A DNA stretch of 28,288 nt from Anaerofilum sp. (GCA_020024115.1 JAHHUF010000012.1:1-28288); one strand, 5' to 3'. Positions 12,412 through 22,322 are shown, counted from the first letter of the stretch. Numbers and translations: made by a program. The notes: generated from the sequence alone by a model not told the origin.

Positions 12412-13503
12412 TTATTGGATAATATCATATAATGTGCGGATTTTGGACTCTACTTTCAAGAAGTTATCTAACAACACAGGGCCAAAAATGCCACATTCTC
12501 CTCGCAAAATCATCTGTAACGCCTCATCATATCCACAAGCGTCTTTGTAGCAGCGTTTGCTGACCAAAGCATCATACACATCTGCCAGTGAAACAATTTG
12601 CGCCCAAATCGAGATGTTATCCCCTGCCAGCCCTTCAGGATAGCCTTTGCCATCCCAGCGTTCGTGGTGATGCAGGGCAATATCATAAGCATATTGATAG
12701 GCTTTATGTTGGTGCATTTGCGGAATTTGCGAAAGAAGCTGTGCCCCCAAAACAGTGTGAGTTTTCATCACTTCATATTCTTCCGAGGTCAGTTTGCCGG
12801 GCTTTTTCAAGATGGAATCAGGAATCGAAATTTTACCCACATCATGAGAAATGGATGCCAGCCCAATGAGTTCAATTTCTTCATTGGTAAAGTCCTTGCC
12901 CAAATCGGTATGCTGGAGCAAGTATAGTGTGATGTTGCGAATACGCTGGATGTGGCTGCCTGTCTCATCGCTTCGGAACTCAATGGCAGTGGACAGTGCT
13001 TCCAAGATACCGATGCTCATTTGAAACAAATTTTCTGTCTGCCGCAAAATTTGTTCTCGCTGCTGTTCTACAATATCGCTCAGCCGTCTACGGGATTGGA
13101 ACAGTTCCACAACCGAATCCACACGCCTGCGCACAACATAAGGCACAATCGGTTTACGGATAACATCCATAACTCCCATCAAATACGCCTGTTCTGTCAC
13201 TTGGTCACGGTCTTCGGCAGTAATTAAAAAAACGGGAATTTGTTTGAGAATATCAATTTGTTTGAGCGCCTTGAGCATTTCCAATCCGCTGATTTTGGGC
13301 ATAACCATATCTAGCAAAACTGCACAAATGCTGTCTCTTTTTTCCATCAATACTTCAAGTCCCTGCAAACCATCTTCTGCTTCTTCAATTTGATAGGAGG
13401 ATTTAAAAATATTTCGCAGCACCATTCTGGTTAACTTTGAATCGTCAATGATAAGAACGGTGTTTTGCTCTGGTAACTCACTTTTTCTGAGTCCTTGTTC
13501 CAT
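12412..13503 (-). CDS. Response regulator with HD-GYP cyclic-di-GMP phosphodiesterase domain
   Basis: This 363-residue protein (from the ATG at 13503) joins a receiver domain (about 15-130) to an HD-GYP domain (about 165-350). The receiver has the acidic pair D20-D21, phospho-acceptor Asp65 (LLDMVMP) and the conserved Lys in RKP (about 117). A helical linker (about 133-165) joins the two. The output domain has HD (220-221, in HDVGK), HHERWDGKGYP (279-289, with the GYP motif) and ADVYDAL. All metal-binding and signature residues appear intact, so hydrolysis of cyclic di-GMP is expected. A GTG six bases upstream is an alternative start, but AAGGTG is better spaced to the ATG. No partner kinase or diguanylate cyclase is in the window. 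Confidence 0.93.
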   Translation of the reverse strand: MEQGLRKSELPEQNTVLIIDDSKLTRMVLRNIFKSSYQIEEAEDGLQGLEVLMEKRDSICAVLLDMVMPKISGLEMLKALKQIDILKQIPVFLITAEDRDQVTEQAYLMGVMDVIRKPIVPYVVRRRVDSVVELFQSRRRLSDIVEQQREQILRQTENLFQMSIGILEALSTAIEFRSDETGSHIQRIRNITLYLLQHTDLGKDFTNEEIELIGLASISHDVGKISIPDSILKKPGKLTSEEYEVMKTHTVLGAQLLSQIPQMHQHKAYQYAYDIALHHHERWDGKGYPEGLAGDNISIWAQIVSLADVYDALVSKRCYKDACGYDEALQMILRGECGIFGPVLLDNFLKVESKIRTLYDIIQ

Positions 13504-13641
13504 ACTCACTTCACCTTAAACTTTAATTTTATTCCGCACAATTTTTTGTTTAACAAAACAAAAAACAAAAAAATCTCTGGGTAAACAAATCAATTTTCCT
13601 GTCTATTCTTTCGATAAAAATATCGTTGATTATGTTTATAA

Positions 13642-13663
13642 TAACACTTTTTAACAAGTGTTA
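13642..13663. repeat. 8-bp inverted repeat between addA and the response regulator
   Basis: TAACACTT (13642-13649) and AAGTGTTA (13656-13663) are perfect reverse complements with a 6-nt loop. It lies in the 260-nt gap downstream of addA and upstream of the response regulator gene, so it could be an operator for the latter or a weak terminator. The rest of the gap is AT-rich and I could not settle on a promoter. Confidence 0.35.
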
Positions 13664-13745
13664 CAAGAAAAATTTCTATTAAAGTAAAGCAATATCGTCC
13701 TAAATTACAGATTTTGATGTTTTGTATTTATTAACAATGAATTTC

Positions 13746-13765
13746 AATAGCGTTTTATCGCTATT
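13746..13765 (-). terminator. Short hairpin at the end of addA
   Basis: AATAGCG (13746-13752) and CGCTATT (13759-13765) pair perfectly with a 6-nt loop. The stem includes part of the addA stop codon. No strong T-run follows on the minus strand, so termination here would be weak. Confidence 0.4.
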
Positions 13766-16700
13766 ATTCAAAATCAGAAACCATAATTTCCTGATTAAAA
13801 TGCAACGAATAAATACTGCATTTTGTGATAGGAACTCCGATTCGTTTTTCAATTGCTGTTTTATAATACTGCAATTGCAGCTTATATCTCTCCTGTAAAA
13901 CCTGTATATTGGGTGCATAATCTGTTTTGTAATCAATCAGTTCTCCATGGTCTGGAAATACCAACACTGCATCTGCAACACCCTGCAACAAAACTTTTGC
14001 ATCTTGGTAATTTCCTTGTTGTTTTGCCACTGTTTGTGCCGATACACTGGTGATAAAAGCAAATTCCCGCAATAGTTTTGCAGGTGGCTGCATTGCTTGA
14101 AGCATTCTATGGTACAAATCACTTTTGAAAAAAGCAAGAAGTTTGCTTTTGTTCAAAACTTCTGCACTTTCTGCATCCATCAAACGCTGCTCCACCATAC
14201 GATGCAGTTCACTTTCCAATGCTTGAGCAGGGCTGTCTTGGAACAGTTCCAGCTTTGCCAACTGCAAAAAGCGGTGTGCTGCTGTGCCACGCTGTGCTCC
14301 TGTTATGGTGGCATGGGTTTGGGCAAACGCAGGCTTGCAGGGTTCCCAGCCAAAATCAGCGTCTTTATGAGCAATCTGTGAAACGCTCACCTTGCTTTCC
14401 ACCTGTGCCAAATCCGCTAATGGGTCTTGCCATTCAAATTGCTGCTGAATTTTTTCCCACAGCTGCTCATTTTTCTCTTGGCTTTGTTCATTTTCTTGTG
14501 GTTGCGGTGGTTCTTCTTGATGCGAATAGCAGGTGGAAATTTTCAGTTTGCTGTTATAATTCGGCTGCAATAAAAATGCACTTGACCCTGCTTCAAACAC
14601 TTGATTTCGCAGCTGTTCTGCATCTGGGTGACGAATGGCTGCTGCCAAAATCCAATCCCCAAAGCTATTCTTCTTTTCCAAAATCAAGGGGGAAAGTCCG
14701 TTTTCGGCTTGTTCTGCAATTTCTTTCCATTTTGACTCCCATTTTGTTTGATTGCCGGCTGTTCCCACAATGCAAAGCAAATCTTTTGCACGGGTCAACG
14801 CCACATACAGCACACGCATTTCTTCGCTGAGCATTTCTCGACGCAGCACCTTTCGCATCCAAACCATTGCAGCGGTATCATATTTTCCTGCCACTCCCGG
14901 CAGCTGCATTGCTGCGCCATATTTGGGGTGCATAGCAAAAGGTTTGCGGGAATCCACCAGATTGAACTGATGGAAACAATCCGCCAAAATCACCACCGGA
15001 AACTCCAATCCTTTTGAGCGATGAACCGTCATAATTGACACACAGCCTTCTGTTGTTCCCATCTGCTTTTGAGGGATGCCTTCGGGCGAATTTGAAGCAT
15101 CTTCCAACGCCTTAACCAATGCAGGCAGTCCGTTTTTGCCTGCTCCTTGTGTCCAGTTCAAAAATTCCTCAATTCTCTGGCGGCGCTGTGCCCCCACTGC
15201 ACTGCTGCCCACAGCTTGTGCCCAATCGGTTTGCTGCAAAATCAATTCACACAGCTTGCCGCCTTCCATTGAGGTACTTTTTGTTCGCAGCTGATGAAAC
15301 AACTCCAAAAAACGATTCAAACGCTGAGCGGTTTCCGGCGACACTGCATTGGCTTGTTCTTCTTTTGCATCAAATGCCTTTTTCCATGCCAGCAAAGTGC
15401 TGTACAAGCTGCCTTTTTTCTGCACCAGCCGCAATTGCACCAAAAGTTCCATTCCGAACCCAGCGATTGGCCCTGTCAGAACCGCTGCCAACTGCACATC
15501 GTCCGAGGGACGGTCAAGGGCTCGCAGCAGGCTTGCAATGGGCTGTACTTCGGGCACTTGCAGCAAATCCGCTCCCACATCCACACAGCTTGGGATTCCC
15601 CAACTGCTCAAGGCTTTGACATACAATTCAAAATCACTTTTTGTGCGCAGCAGCAAGCAAAAATCGCTGTATTCCACCGGTCTTGTGCCATCTTTTCCAC
15701 GCACTTCAAATTTTTCCTGCACCAGCTTGTGAATCCTTGCGGCAACCTGCAAAGCGTCTTTGTCTTTCTCTTTTTCTTCCAAAGTCACCAAATCCAACAG
15801 CACAGGGCTACCAGCAGGCGGATTTAGCCCTGCTTGCTCCAAACCGCAGTTGAGCCATTCTGACTGATTATAAACCACTTCTCCCACATGAGAACTCATC
15901 AATACAGAGAAAAAATAATTGACTCCGTTCAGCACATTGGGCAAACTTCTGAAGTTGGCATTCAGTGCCAATGCGGTTGGAAAATGAATCCCATCAAATT
16001 CGGTATAATTTCTGCGTTTTTCCTGAAACATTTCGGGAGCAGCATGACGAAAACGATAAATGCTTTGTTTGACATCGCCTACAAAAAACAGGTTATCCTG
16101 TTGCCTTGAGGCAACACATTCGTATAATCTGCCTTGCAGTGCATTGGTGTCTTGGTATTCGTCCACCATCACAGTATGAAACCGCTTTGCTGTTTCGGCT
16201 GCAAACTCGGTGCGTGTTTGGTGTTCGCTGTCCCACAGAAGTTCCAATGCAAGCTGTTCCACATCGCTGAACTCCAACACTTTTCGCTCTTTTTTTGATG
16301 CAAAAAACAGCTCTTCAAATCGCTCCTCTGCTTGCAGCACGGCTTGAATGACGGGGGCTGCAACTGCTCTGTCCTGCAAATCCTCCTGTGCGGTACAGGG
16401 CATCAGGGATTCCATTTCTGCAACAATTTCCTTGATTCGATTTCTAAGATAAGTATACTGTGTTGAGGCTGGCAAAGCTGGACGAGTGACAGGAATTTTA
16501 AAGGTTTTGACCGCTATTCGCACAGCATCCCATCCATCTTGAATACTATTTTCGATGGCAGTTGTTTGGGATTCAATGGCATCTTTTAATGTTTGCCATT
16601 TTTCCTCTGTCCATTTTTCCACAGGCGGAACAGGCAAAGCAAGCAATTTTTCAGTTGTTTGGTTCAATTGCTCTGTCAAGGTTTTCAATTCCTGCATAAT

Positions 16701-17336
16701 GCAGCTTCCCCATACTGTTTGCTCAATAGGCAGTTGACTTTCCCATTGCTGCATCATTTTTTCACGCAGCAATTTTTTATCCGGCTGGGTGGACAAAAAG
16801 CGGTACAACTCCAATAAGGTGATTCCTGCACTGCTGTCATCTTTGCTTTTTCCGTACATTCCTGCAAATGCTGCAAAGGATTCATTGGATGCAAATTCCT
16901 CCTGCACTATTTCCAATGTTTGGCGACATAAAGTGGACAATTGCCCCGAATCGCCCACTGCAATATCCGCAGGAAGATTTAAACGGAAAAAATTCTGACG
17001 CACCAGTTCCAAACAAAAAGCATCGGCGGTACAAATGCTTGCACGCTGCAACAGCATTTTTTGACGCCGTAGCCACTGACGCTGTTCTCCGTTTGCATTG
17101 GCTTGCAGCTTTTCCAGCCCCTCGTTCAGCCTTGCTTTCAATTCAGCAGCGGCGGCATTGGTGAAAGTCACAATCAAAAGGCGGTCGATTTCCACCCCAT
17201 CTTCCACCACCAACCGCAAAGCTCGCTCAACCAAAACGGCGGTTTTTCCACTGCCTGCTGCTGCACTTACCAACATGGTTCCTTTGCGGTTTTCAATTGC
17301 TGCTAACTGTTGGGCTGTCCATTGACGCTCAGCCAT
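13764..17336 (-). CDS. addA: Helicase-nuclease subunit AddA
   Basis: AddA is the UvrD-type helicase and nuclease subunit of AddAB, which processes double-strand breaks for RecA (the Firmicute counterpart of RecBCD). The 1190 residues contain Walker A SAAAGSGKT (about 24-32), motif Ia TFTNAAAAEL, the Walker B segment VDEYQDTN (about 390-397), FVGDVKQSIYRFR, TVHRSKGLEFPVVILADC and the helicase motif VI LYVALTRAKDLL. The C-terminal nuclease domain has GVADAVL and DYKTD (about 1131-1135), so both activities should be intact. I chose the ATG at 17336: AGGA lies 8 nt before it, the product begins AERQWTAQQ, and it overlaps the end of addB by 8 nt, implying coupled translation. A frame extension would add 11 residues. 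Confidence 0.97.
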   Translation of the reverse strand: MAERQWTAQQLAAIENRKGTMLVSAAAGSGKTAVLVERALRLVVEDGVEIDRLLIVTFTNAAAAELKARLNEGLEKLQANANGEQRQWLRRQKMLLQRASICTADAFCLELVRQNFFRLNLPADIAVGDSGQLSTLCRQTLEIVQEEFASNESFAAFAGMYGKSKDDSSAGITLLELYRFLSTQPDKKLLREKMMQQWESQLPIEQTVWGSCIMQELKTLTEQLNQTTEKLLALPVPPVEKWTEEKWQTLKDAIESQTTAIENSIQDGWDAVRIAVKTFKIPVTRPALPASTQYTYLRNRIKEIVAEMESLMPCTAQEDLQDRAVAAPVIQAVLQAEERFEELFFASKKERKVLEFSDVEQLALELLWDSEHQTRTEFAAETAKRFHTVMVDEYQDTNALQGRLYECVASRQQDNLFFVGDVKQSIYRFRHAAPEMFQEKRRNYTEFDGIHFPTALALNANFRSLPNVLNGVNYFFSVLMSSHVGEVVYNQSEWLNCGLEQAGLNPPAGSPVLLDLVTLEEKEKDKDALQVAARIHKLVQEKFEVRGKDGTRPVEYSDFCLLLRTKSDFELYVKALSSWGIPSCVDVGADLLQVPEVQPIASLLRALDRPSDDVQLAAVLTGPIAGFGMELLVQLRLVQKKGSLYSTLLAWKKAFDAKEEQANAVSPETAQRLNRFLELFHQLRTKSTSMEGGKLCELILQQTDWAQAVGSSAVGAQRRQRIEEFLNWTQGAGKNGLPALVKALEDASNSPEGIPQKQMGTTEGCVSIMTVHRSKGLEFPVVILADCFHQFNLVDSRKPFAMHPKYGAAMQLPGVAGKYDTAAMVWMRKVLRREMLSEEMRVLYVALTRAKDLLCIVGTAGNQTKWESKWKEIAEQAENGLSPLILEKKNSFGDWILAAAIRHPDAEQLRNQVFEAGSSAFLLQPNYNSKLKISTCYSHQEEPPQPQENEQSQEKNEQLWEKIQQQFEWQDPLADLAQVESKVSVSQIAHKDADFGWEPCKPAFAQTHATITGAQRGTAAHRFLQLAKLELFQDSPAQALESELHRMVEQRLMDAESAEVLNKSKLLAFFKSDLYHRMLQAMQPPAKLLREFAFITSVSAQTVAKQQGNYQDAKVLLQGVADAVLVFPDHGELIDYKTDYAPNIQVLQERYKLQLQYYKTAIEKRIGVPITKCSIYSLHFNQEIMVSDFE

Positions 17337-20300
17337 TTTCCTCATCCTCTCCCTCTGTATCATCTTCAAGGAAATGCTTTTTCCCTTCTCCTGTTTGTAT
17401 CTCTTTTATTGGTGCATCCGAAAGTCTGCGGCACAAATCTTTATAATCACAATAATCACAGGGGTTGAAATCCGAGCTTTTCAAGGGGTCAGCTTCAATT
17501 TCACCCTGATAAAGTTCTGTTCCCATTTGCTGCAATTTTTGCCGAAGGTGGGTACAAATTTGCATCAACTGCGCTCTGCTGATGCGTTTGCTTTGGCTGC
17601 GAGCATCGGGCTGACCATCATTTTTGAACTTGAATGGCACATATTTTCCGCTTTTTTGGGTGTCCATACCCTCATATACCTCTTGTTCATCGGTTACAAT
17701 TCCATGCAGTTCAAACTGAGGTTCTTTTTTGATGTGTGCATCTTCACGGTCAACGGTGCTTTTGTTTGGAGAAACCAAAAAATACAACACCCCTGCCGGC
17801 AAGGATTTTTCTTGAAAATCCGTCCCTTTCGGAGAACACAAGGAGAACAGATAGAGCAGCATTTGTGTATCCAGCCCATAATAGACATTATCCAGCGAGA
17901 ACTTCTTGTTTCCTGTTTTATAGTCCACCACACGCAGCCAACAGCGCTGCTCTGTCTGCATGGCATCCACACGGTCGATTTTTCCTGTTAAGTGGGCTGT
18001 GTGATGGTTTGGCAAGGGAACAATCAATCCATCCTGTCCCTTTTGCCCTACCGCCAATTCATAGGCAGTGGGATGGAATCGGCTTTGGCGTTGTTCCTGC
18101 TGCAAAAATTCCAGCAACGGAACCATTCCCTGCACAATACGATTGACAGTGTTTTTCTCTCTGCGTGTCAGGGCTTCTTCTTTTTCCTCTTGGGGTAATT
18201 GCTCCAAATATTCTTGTGCAAGCCTTTGAGCCAGCTGTTCCATTTGGGCTTTGTTATTTTCTTCCTGCCCCAAATCTTTCAAAAAGCTGTCATCCTGCAA
18301 GGCTTTTTCCAAAATATAATGCACCAGCGAACCACTCAGCATTGCATCCAGCTTTGCAGGGCGCGGCAGTTTCAGACGGACAATATGTTCCAAAAAGTAC
18401 GCCAATTTGCACCGATAGAACCGTTCCATCTTGCTGGGGGAAATGGTTAAATCCATTCCCAAAATCTGCTCCATTGCGTAGCTGTCCTCTACCTTGAAAA
18501 CGGGTGTTTCGCTTTTTTGCTCCAACTCTTTCACTTGTTCCAACAGTTCCGGCAACTGCTGAACCAACTGCTCTCCGCCTTTTCCGCAAACCCAATCCAA
18601 AGCCGCTTTTGGGGTTTGGCACATTTGCTCGGGAGAAAATTCCACCTGTGCAAAACCGTTTTCCCCTTGAATTTCGGACAAAAGATTGGACAAGCGTGTT
18701 TCCGGTGTGCCGCCTTTATAGAAAAACCATGTTTGCTTGGTTGCAGCGGTGGCAGTGCGATAAAAATACAATTCTTCTTGATGAATACGCTGTTCAAATT
18801 CACCCGGCAAGGTTGCTCCTGCTGCTTTGAGCAAATCACGGTCGGTATGGGTTAGCAATCCGCTTGTACCAACCGTCTGGGGAAATTCCCCTTCGTTTGC
18901 TCCCAATACAATGCAGCACTCAATGCCCTGCGGCTGCAAACGGTCAGCAGTTGTAAACAAAACACCTTCCAGCTTTTGCGGAATTTTGCCCAACTCCGTA
19001 GAACGCAGCATCAAATTGAGCAGTTCCCCAAATTCGGTAGCGGTAACATCATCTTTTTCCAGCAAACGATACAATTCGTCCAACAACTGCATTGCAGCAT
19101 CCCACATACGCTGCCATTCCTCTTGTGCAGTTTCGCTTTGCTCTTTTGCTTGCAATGCCAACTGCTGCGCCTGCATGGGAGCCTGTACCTGCTCCAGCAA
19201 GCGATAGAGCAATCTGCACATTTCTGCACCATTGATGCCCCTTGAACTGCGTGCTTTTGCAGAATCTTGAATAAAGGTCTGCAATGGTTCTGCAATGGCT
19301 TTTCTGGCTGCTTCTGCCTGTGCCAGTTCATACTGCTCCTGAGGGTCATCTTCTTTCCCCTCAAAGCCGCTCAATGTGCGATTGGTAGGCAACGGCTTAA
19401 ACCAATCTGCACTTTTCATGTACCAAACCTGCATATAATTTTCTAATAATGCGATTTGTTCGATGGTTGTTTCAGCAATCAATCCTGTTTTGAGTAACTC
19501 TAAAACATTTTCGCCGTTGATGCCTCTGCGTGCAATGTTGACAGCCGCTTTCAGAAAAGAGGCGCAAGGACTGAATTGCAGCAAGGCCGGTTCATCCTCA
19601 AACAAAGGGATTTCCAACAGATTGCACTCCCAGCGGAATGCTGCAGCATAAGGCTCCTTGTCCCGACAGACAACCACCATTTTATGATAGGCTACGCCCT
19701 CTCGCGCCTTTTGTGCCACAATCACTGCTGCTTGTTTTGCCTGCTGCCAATGGTTTTCGGTTGGCGTCACCCATACATCCTGCGGCGGAGAATTTAATGG
19801 GAGATTGTCTGTGAGTGCCTGTGTCAGCTGCAACATTCCCTTTGATTTTGAATGGCGCACATCCTGCTCCAGCTTTTTGATTTTGGTCTGACTTCCCACA
19901 CGGCTTGCCATGCGAGACAATCGCTGGGCAGTCTGCTGTGCCGGAAAAAACAACGGTTCTCCCCCTGACAGAGAGTGACAGCACAACCCCACTGTCAGGT
20001 TTGCCTCTGCCATTGCCATAGTTTCCAGCATTTTATACTGTGGTGCGGTAAAGCCATCAAAGCCATCTGCAAAGATTTCTTTTTCTGCAAAAAAATCCTG
20101 CTGCACCTTTTCCGCTGCGATGGTCAATCGGTCAGCAGGGTCAAGAGCAGTATTGTGCAGCAAAGATTCATATCCGCTGTAAATCAGCGAAAGCTGCCGC
20201 AGCCGTGGCTGTGCACTGCCAGCCTGATACATTAAATCAGGAGAAACACCTGCGGTTTTCATCTCCTGAATCACATCTGCACAAGCAGCACAAAAGGCTG

Positions 20301-20652
20301 CTGACCGCTTTTGCCCACCAAATTTGCCCAATGCTTCCGGCTCCAAGGCATCCATTGCACGGCGCACCAACACGGCACGCCCTGCATCGCTCATCAAGGG
20401 CAATTCTCCACCGCCATAAGTATCTAAAATTCTCTCACCCAAAGTGCGAAAGCTGCAACTTGTTACAAACATGGAAAGTTCATCGCCCAAAAAACGATAC
20501 AGCACGCCCTCTATTGCTGCCGAAAACTGCTCAGGAACCAGCAAAATACTGTGTTTCCCCTCTTTTGCCCGTGTTTTAATCTGTTTCAAAATCCAAGTGG
20601 TTTTTCCGGTTCCTGCGGTTCCTAAAAGTAGTGTAAGCATTCTGCTTTTCAT
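17329..20652 (-). CDS. addB: Helicase-nuclease subunit AddB
   Basis: AddB is the partner of AddA. It contributes a second nuclease and recognises Chi in related species. The 1107 residues carry Walker A GTAGTGKT (11-18) and the C-terminal nuclease with DYKTG (about 905-909). The four cysteines expected to hold a 4Fe-4S cluster are visible: one in YRCKLAYFL (about 748) and three in PCDYCDYKDLC (about 1064-1073). The start is uncertain: ATG at 20652 (GGGG just upstream) or ATG at 20640 (MLTLLLG) are both possible, and the open frame reaches 20694. It lies 96 nt after spoIIR and overlaps addA by 8 nt. Confidence 0.96.
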   Translation of the reverse strand: MKSRMLTLLLGTAGTGKTTWILKQIKTRAKEGKHSILLVPEQFSAAIEGVLYRFLGDELSMFVTSCSFRTLGERILDTYGGGELPLMSDAGRAVLVRRAMDALEPEALGKFGGQKRSAAFCAACADVIQEMKTAGVSPDLMYQAGSAQPRLRQLSLIYSGYESLLHNTALDPADRLTIAAEKVQQDFFAEKEIFADGFDGFTAPQYKMLETMAMAEANLTVGLCCHSLSGGEPLFFPAQQTAQRLSRMASRVGSQTKIKKLEQDVRHSKSKGMLQLTQALTDNLPLNSPPQDVWVTPTENHWQQAKQAAVIVAQKAREGVAYHKMVVVCRDKEPYAAAFRWECNLLEIPLFEDEPALLQFSPCASFLKAAVNIARRGINGENVLELLKTGLIAETTIEQIALLENYMQVWYMKSADWFKPLPTNRTLSGFEGKEDDPQEQYELAQAEAARKAIAEPLQTFIQDSAKARSSRGINGAEMCRLLYRLLEQVQAPMQAQQLALQAKEQSETAQEEWQRMWDAAMQLLDELYRLLEKDDVTATEFGELLNLMLRSTELGKIPQKLEGVLFTTADRLQPQGIECCIVLGANEGEFPQTVGTSGLLTHTDRDLLKAAGATLPGEFEQRIHQEELYFYRTATAATKQTWFFYKGGTPETRLSNLLSEIQGENGFAQVEFSPEQMCQTPKAALDWVCGKGGEQLVQQLPELLEQVKELEQKSETPVFKVEDSYAMEQILGMDLTISPSKMERFYRCKLAYFLEHIVRLKLPRPAKLDAMLSGSLVHYILEKALQDDSFLKDLGQEENNKAQMEQLAQRLAQEYLEQLPQEEKEEALTRREKNTVNRIVQGMVPLLEFLQQEQRQSRFHPTAYELAVGQKGQDGLIVPLPNHHTAHLTGKIDRVDAMQTEQRCWLRVVDYKTGNKKFSLDNVYYGLDTQMLLYLFSLCSPKGTDFQEKSLPAGVLYFLVSPNKSTVDREDAHIKKEPQFELHGIVTDEQEVYEGMDTQKSGKYVPFKFKNDGQPDARSQSKRISRAQLMQICTHLRQKLQQMGTELYQGEIEADPLKSSDFNPCDYCDYKDLCRRLSDAPIKEIQTGEGKKHFLEDDTEGEDEENG

Positions 20653-20708
20653 CCTTTCCCCTATTGGCAAAGTGATTGCATAAAATTCAATCAAAATTTA
20701 CTATTCGT

Positions 20709-20737
20709 AGAATACCACAAACCACTTTTTTAAGCAA
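20709..20737 (-). promoter_or_regulatory. Possible promoter for addB-addA
   Basis: On the minus strand TTGCTT (20737-20732), 17 nt, TATTCT (20714-20709) with TGG before the -10 box (extended). The start would be near 20702. It would give addBA its own vegetative transcription, separate from the sporulation gene spoIIR just upstream. Confidence 0.45.
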
Positions 20738-20748
20738 TGAAAATTGTT

Positions 20749-21471
20749 TCAGCAGCCATCATAAACAGGCTTCTTTGAAAAAAGCTGCTGCCAAAGTTCA
20801 ACCAAAGCAAAACGGATTTCAAATTTGCTTTGCAAAACATTTTTTTCTTGTGGGGAATAGGCTGTTGTCTGCTGTACTTGCTGGGCAGATGGCACACACA
20901 AGGGAGGGAACATCACACACCACCAATTTTTACCCTCTGCTTTGCCAATATCCACCCGCAACGCTTTATACTCCCCTGCTGGCATGGTGAAATTTTCATA
21001 TTTGATTGTATCAAAAAACATGTCTGTCAAATATACTGATGCTGTATTATTGCTACCTCGTTTTTTCAACACATTCTCTGCAATCTGTTGAATCTTATCC
21101 AAATTTTTTTGTGCTGAAACTTCTGCCTGCTCACGGGTATTTTGTCCTGCAAAAATCATTTCAGCTTGCTCTAAAATGGCATCTCTCACTGCCAGTTTAT
21201 CCTGTTGGTCGGCTGCGGAGTCTGATGCAGCACGAATATGCAGACGCAGAGTATCCTGTCGAATTTGTCCACACACTCTGGAAAAACTGCTTTGTTGGGT
21301 CAAAAACACTGCCAGCACAATGCCAACAGCAATTGAAATTTCTTTTTGTTTGCCTTTGCAAGCCAATACAATTTTTTGAATAAAATTCAAAACTGTCATT
21401 CCTTTCTGCGGGAAAATTAAGTTGATAAAAGCATTGTCCAAAATGAATTTTTTATACAAAAAATTTTCCAT
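20749..21471 (-). CDS. spoIIR: Stage II sporulation protein R
   Basis: SpoIIR is made in the forespore under sigma-F and is exported. It triggers SpoIIGA to process pro-sigma-E in the mother cell (known from Bacillus subtilis). The recognisable blocks are TLRLHIRAASDSAADQQDKLAVRDAIL, GEYKALRVDIGKAEGKNWWCVMFPPLC and the late SKFEIRFALVELW. A hydrophobic export segment (ISIAVGIVLAVFL) precedes them. I prefer the ATG at 21471, since AAAGGA stands 5-6 nt before it (240 residues). An ATG at 21399 would give 216 residues, nearer the B. subtilis length of 224, but its AAAGG is too close to the start. I could not find a convincing sigma-F promoter. Confidence 0.93.
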   Translation of the reverse strand: MENFLYKKFILDNAFINLIFPQKGMTVLNFIQKIVLACKGKQKEISIAVGIVLAVFLTQQSSFSRVCGQIRQDTLRLHIRAASDSAADQQDKLAVRDAILEQAEMIFAGQNTREQAEVSAQKNLDKIQQIAENVLKKRGSNNTASVYLTDMFFDTIKYENFTMPAGEYKALRVDIGKAEGKNWWCVMFPPLCVPSAQQVQQTTAYSPQEKNVLQSKFEIRFALVELWQQLFSKKPVYDGC

Positions 21472-21551
21472 ATATTTCCTTTTGTAAAATGACAGTAGCT
21501 TTGTGCAATTTGTGTGTTGCAGATTTTGACACAATGGGCTATGAGTAGATG

Positions 21552-21579
21552 TTGATAAAACTATTTTCTCTGGTATAGC
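21552..21579 (+). promoter_or_regulatory. Possible promoter of the DUF1275 gene
   Basis: TTGATA (21552-21557), 16 nt, TATAGC (21574-21579) with TGG before the -10 box. The leader would be only about 16 nt, just enough for the AGAGGAG ribosome binding site. Confidence 0.4.
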
Positions 21580-21601
21580 TATAAAAAGAGGAGCCCTATT
21601 T

Positions 21602-22282
21602 ATGAAATCTCACAGTAATATCCCCATTCAAGAACGAATGCGTGTCACCCTTTGCCTGTCCTTTATCGGCGGCTTTTTGGAAACCTACACCTACTGCCTG
21701 CATGGCGGCGTTTTTGCCAATGCACAAACAGGAAATCTTGTTTTACTTGCGCTGTCTATCATGCAGAAAAACGGAAAAGCTGGCTACTATTTAGTTTCGG
21801 TGTGTGCCTTTATTCTGGGGGTTTTTATTTCAGAATCATTGTGCAAAAAACTTTCCAACAAAAACAAATCCAGTTGGCTTTCGGTTCTGGTTTTGGTGGA
21901 GGCTGTTATTTTGGGCATCATCCCATTTTTGCCCACTTCACCTACAAACCTTGTTGTCAACATTCTTGTACCACTGGTTTGCTCTTTGCAATTCAATGGT
22001 TTTCAGCGAACTCATGGACTTGTCTGCAACACGGTTTTATGCACTGCAAACCTACGCAATGCGTCCCAGCATTTATACCATGCTTTGGCGAACAGGGATT
22101 TTGAAAAAGTACGCACTTCGGCAAAATATTTTGTAATGATTGGAATTTTTGTAATCGGCGCAAGTGTTTCCTTTGCAACCATTCATCTTATTGGAAAATA
22201 TTCCATCTGGATTTGCAGCATTTTACTGATTATTGTACATTTTATTTTGAATCCACTGAAAAAAGGGATTGAGAGCAAATAA
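21602..22282 (+). CDS. DUF1275 (YoaK-type) membrane protein
   Basis: This 226-residue integral membrane protein has about six hydrophobic helices. The N-terminal signature GGFLETYTYCLHGGVFANAQTGNLVLL, typical of the YoaK/DUF1275 family, is present in two short parts (GGFLETYTY and HGGVFANAQTGNLVL). A second conserved block, LQFNGFQ and the nearby TANLRNASQ, lies after the fourth helix. The family is widespread but its transported substrate, if any, is unknown. AGAGGAG stands 8 nt before the ATG. It is divergent from spoIIR and ends before a strong terminator. Confidence 0.88.
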   Translation: MKSHSNIPIQERMRVTLCLSFIGGFLETYTYCLHGGVFANAQTGNLVLLALSIMQKNGKAGYYLVSVCAFILGVFISESLCKKLSNKNKSSWLSVLVLVEAVILGIIPFLPTSPTNLVVNILVPLVCSLQFNGFQRTHGLVCNTVLCTANLRNASQHLYHALANRDFEKVRTSAKYFVMIGIFVIGASVSFATIHLIGKYSIWICSILLIIVHFILNPLKKGIESK

Positions 22283-22322
22283 CCTACTCCCTATAAGGAA
22301 GTAATCCCCACAATGCCTAAAA

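Noticed and set aside
14097..15827. Several plus-strand frames of 90-200 codons opposite addA
   Set aside because: They overlap conserved helicase motifs of addA on the other strand and have no ribosome binding sites or recognisable domains.
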